From the NCBI GenBank assembly GCA_022705125.1, contig JAKJFB010000131.1:1-7532 (forward strand): a stretch of 7,532 nt of DNA, read 5' to 3'. This DNA comes from Pseudomonadota bacterium. Lineage in GTDB: Bacteria > Pseudomonadota > Gammaproteobacteria > Pseudomonadales > UBA5518. The notes beneath the pieces were generated by a model. The model did not search any database. It was not told the origin of the DNA and saw nothing but the letters and a program-made list of their open reading frames with translations. Each line of letters begins with the position of its first letter. Positions within the stretch are counted from its first letter, which is position 1. Both the position numbers and the translations under genes were made by a program. Below are positions 5,764-7,532 of this stretch, in pieces.

Positions 5764-6855
5764 TCAGGCGGCCGTGTCGAACAGCGGGCGCGACAGCTCG
5801 GCCCAGTCGATGTCGCCGTCGTCCTTCAGGTGCTCGTAGTCGAGCATGCCGAGCTGCTCGAACAGCGGGCGCACCGAGTCGGTCAGCAGGCCGATGCGGC
5901 GCAGGTTCGGCATCACGCGCATGAACATCAGGTTGCGGAACATCTGGCGGAACTCGCCTTCCAGGTAGATGCGCCGCGCTTCCTCGACGTTCCAGCCCCA
6001 GTGGTGGAACACGTCCTTCGGGATCATGCGCTCGCGCGCCACCACGCAGGCCTCGTAGGCGAAGCGCGCGCGCTCCTCGCGTTCGGCCTCGCTCAGGTTT
6101 TTGAGATGCTCCTCGAGGTAGTTGATGCCGAAAGTCACGTGGCGCGCTTCGTCGCGCAGCACCAGCTCGACCACGTCGTTCAGCAGCTCGCCCTTGGGCG
6201 TGGTGGCCTTCATGGTGGTGAAGGCCGAGAGCGCCAGCCCCTCGATGATCAGCTGCATGCCGATGAACTTCAGGTCCCAGCGCGGATCGGTGAGGATCTT
6301 GTCGAGCAGGCTCTTCAGCGCCGGATCCACCGGGTACATATAACCTGCCTTGGTCTGCAGGTACTTGTTGAAGACCTCGACGTGGCGGGCCTCGTCGAAG
6401 GTCTGCGAAGCCGCGTAGAGCTTGGCGTTCAGCGTCGGCGCGCAGCTCGTGAGCTGCGAGGCCACCAGCAGCGCGCCCTGTTCGCCGTGCAGGAACTGCG
6501 ACAGCGTCCATACATTCTCGTGCTCCGCGAACTCCTGCTTCTGCTCCTCGCTGAGCGCCTCGTAGGGGCCGTAGCCCTTGAAGGCGACGATCGCGTCGCG
6601 CTGCTCGGGCGTGAGACGCGTGCGCCGCTTGCCCCAGTCGATGTCGGTCTCGACGTTCCAGTTGAGCTGCTTGCCCAGTTCGTAGAGCTTTTTGATGCGG
6701 TCGTCCTGGACGCGGTAGTCCCAGTTGTAACTGCCGGTCAGCGGAGTCTGGAAGATCTCGGCGACCTGCTGCGCGGTGCCCGCGTCCATGCGCTGCGCTT
6801 CCTGGTCGAAGTAGCGGACTTCGCTCGGGGTGTCGATGACGAATTGAACGCCCAT
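5764..6855 (-). CDS. Ferritin-like di-iron carboxylate protein, probable oxygenase/oxidase of unknown substrate
   Basis: A 363-residue soluble, largely helical protein with a complete di-iron ligand set: Glu125 in HGEQGALL, Glu155 and His158 in DEARH, Glu205 in IIEGLAL, and Glu236 and His239 in a second DEARH. The E-30-ExxH-47-E-31-ExxH spacing is that of the ferritin-like superfamily that includes ribonucleotide reductase R2, R2-like ligand-binding oxidases, AurF-type N-oxygenases and BoxB. I see no membrane segments, so a membrane desaturase is excluded, and it lacks the EENRH/DEKRH pattern of soluble acyl-ACP desaturases. No reaction can be assigned. A tyrosine/radical role is untested. 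The ATG at 6855 is preferred over an in-frame ATG at 6981 because GGAGGA precedes it by 6 bases and the extra residues would cover the intergenic control region. A divergent AraC-type regulator probably controls it. Confidence 0.88.
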   Translation of the reverse strand: MGVQFVIDTPSEVRYFDQEAQRMDAGTAQQVAEIFQTPLTGSYNWDYRVQDDRIKKLYELGKQLNWNVETDIDWGKRRTRLTPEQRDAIVAFKGYGPYEALSEEQKQEFAEHENVWTLSQFLHGEQGALLVASQLTSCAPTLNAKLYAASQTFDEARHVEVFNKYLQTKAGYMYPVDPALKSLLDKILTDPRWDLKFIGMQLIIEGLALSAFTTMKATTPKGELLNDVVELVLRDEARHVTFGINYLEEHLKNLSEAEREERARFAYEACVVARERMIPKDVFHHWGWNVEEARRIYLEGEFRQMFRNLMFMRVMPNLRRIGLLTDSVRPLFEQLGMLDYEHLKDDGDIDWAELSRPLFDTAA

Positions 6856-6861
6856 GGGCTG

Positions 6862-6867
6862 TCCTCC
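6862..6867 (-). promoter_or_regulatory. Ribosome binding site deciding the di-iron protein start
   Basis: Minus-strand GGAGGA, 6 bases before the ATG at 6855-6853. It is the strongest Shine-Dalgarno in the window and argues against the 42-codon-longer in-frame start at 6981. Confidence 0.8.
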
Positions 6868-6933
6868 GTGATTGCTGTTGTCTGTCTTTTGTCCGGCCGG
6901 CGCCGGAGGAAGTTCATTCTTGGTTGCCGGCGT

Positions 6934-6962
6934 TTGTCGAACAAGGTTATCTTGTGCCACAA
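6934..6962. promoter_or_regulatory. Putative operator: two TTGT-N3-ACAA palindromes
   Basis: TTGTCGAACAA (6934-6944) and TTGTGCCACAA (6952-6962) share the same 4-base arms and 3-base centre and start 18 bases apart, in the divergent region between the di-iron gene and the AraC-type gene. The second can be read with 5-base arms around one base. Placement around a candidate promoter for the di-iron gene suggests a binding site for a dimeric regulator. The identity of that regulator is inference. Confidence 0.45.
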
Positions 6963-6975
6963 AATGGTCAATCAA
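6946..6975 (-). promoter_or_regulatory. Possible promoter for the di-iron protein gene
   Basis: Minus strand TTGATT (6975-6970) and GATAAC (6951-6946), each four of six to sigma70 consensus, are separated by 18 bases. An overlapping TTGACC (6971-6966) is a better -35 but has a poorer -10 partner. One TTGT-N3-ACAA palindrome lies in the spacer and the other just past the -10. The region is noticeably more A+T-rich than its flanks. Confidence 0.3.
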
Positions 6976-6980
6976 GGCCA

Positions 6981-7532
6981 ATGATGGTGCATCGCCTGAG
7001 GGTCCCGCGCCACGACCTGCCCGCGCCGATCGGGGCGATCATGGTCGAGGTCGCCGCCGATTTCGGCATCACCCCGTCCCAGGTGCTGGAGGGCACCTCG
7101 ATCGACGAGGGAGCGCTCGGTGCGCCCGATACCCGCATCTCGCTGCGCGACCAGACGCGCATGCTGGAGAACTGCCTGCGCCGTTGCGGCGATCCGGGTT
7201 TCGCGCTGCATTTCGGCAGCCGCATCTCGGTGGCCGCGCTCGGCGAGCTCGGTTACGCGCTGATGTGCTGTCGCAACGTGCAGGAACTGATGGAGGTGAT
7301 GGGGCATTACCACCGCCTGATCAGCGGCAGCTTCCGCATCGAGGTCGAATCCGGGCGCGACGCGGTCTCGATCCGCCTAGTCGGAGGCATGCTGCACGAG
7401 GCGGCGGAGCCGGCCGACTGCGAGATTTTCTTCGCGGCGGCGGCAGCCTCGCTGCGCCGGCTGTGCGCGCTGTCAGATGACGCGCTCAGCGTCACGCTCG
7501 CCTATCCCGATCCGGGGTATGGCGAGGAGTAT
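6981..7532 (+). CDS. AraC-family transcriptional regulator, N-terminal part (truncated by right edge)
   Basis: An open frame of 184 codons runs to the window end without a stop. It resembles the arabinose-binding-like N-terminal domain (PF12625) of AraC regulators: VPAPIGAI-like opening (here LPAPIGAIMVEVAADFGI), SLRDQTRMLENCLRRCGDPGFALHFG, then LGELGYALMCCRNVQELMEVMGHYHRLISGSF. The C-terminal helix-turn-helix pair, expected after about 230 residues, is off the window, so DNA binding itself is not seen. The start is ambiguous: ATG at 6981, ATG at 6984 and GTG at 6987 are consecutive, and AAGG at 6974-6977 is 3, 6 or 9 bases away; 6984 has comfortable spacing. Transcribed divergently from the di-iron gene across 125 bases, it is a likely regulator of that gene or of itself. 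Regulators with this domain often sense small organic compounds. Confidence 0.85.
   Translation, partial: MMVHRLRVPRHDLPAPIGAIMVEVAADFGITPSQVLEGTSIDEGALGAPDTRISLRDQTRMLENCLRRCGDPGFALHFGSRISVAALGELGYALMCCRNVQELMEVMGHYHRLISGSFRIEVESGRDAVSIRLVGGMLHEAAEPADCEIFFAAAAASLRRLCALSDDALSVTLAYPDPGYGEEY

Noticed and set aside
5757..5766. Bidirectional intrinsic terminator between the convergent genes
   Set aside because: The gap is four bases and no stem followed by a T-run exists on either strand at the junction.
5722..6984. A 420-codon plus-strand frame opposite the di-iron gene
   Set aside because: Antisense shadow; the leucine/valine-rich runs reflect complementary codons of the helical di-iron protein.
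1..7532. Defence island, mobile element, CRISPR array, phage or biosynthetic cluster
   Set aside because: No transposase, integrase, nuclease, toxin-antitoxin, repeat-spacer or carrier-protein signature is visible; base composition is uniform apart from the short region at about 6870-6980.

Overview
This window looks like chromosomal DNA from a high-GC proteobacterium, most probably a gammaproteobacterium. The evidence is the very G+C-rich third codon positions, canonical GGAGG-type ribosome binding sites, a YbdL/YafV-like gene pair close to the E. coli proteins, and an AraC regulator with an arabinose-binding-like N-terminus. No 16S or other lineage marker is present, so finer placement is not supported. 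The DNA is densely coding: seven protein genes fill nearly everything. I see no tRNA, rRNA, insertion sequence, phage gene or CRISPR array.

Layout. (1) Positions 1-3602 form a minus-strand cluster. In transcription order it holds a secreted alkaline phosphatase of the metazoan-like PhoA subgroup (3602-2058), a sugar phosphate isomerase/epimerase-like TIM-barrel protein (2053-1202, four bases after the phosphatase stop), and a class Ic aspartate aminotransferase (1143-1, cut by the window edge). (2) A 238-base divergent intergenic region leads to (3) a plus-strand two-gene operon: a YbdL-type methionine/glutamine transaminase (3841-4989) overlapping by 13 bases a YafV-type omega-amidase (4977-5759). 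(4) Converging on this, with a four-base gap, is a minus-strand ferritin-like di-iron protein (6855-5764) of unknown substrate. (5) A 125-base divergent region, with two matching TTGT-N3-ACAA palindromes, separates it from (6) a plus-strand AraC-family regulator (6981 to the right edge, truncated).

How they work together. The transaminase and omega-amidase form a well-reasoned metabolic pair. The transaminase regenerates methionine from 4-methylthio-2-oxobutanoate using glutamine, and the amidase hydrolyses the resulting 2-oxoglutaramate, which pulls the reaction forward. The di-iron protein and the AraC-type regulator probably form a regulator/target pair, judging from divergence and operator-like repeats. 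The phosphatase and TIM-barrel genes are probably cotranscribed, but a shared pathway is not proven.

Most of the window is recognisable metabolism. The best candidate for undescribed biology is the di-iron enzyme with its AraC regulator and shared control region. I found no convincing defence system, mobile element or other exotic system.
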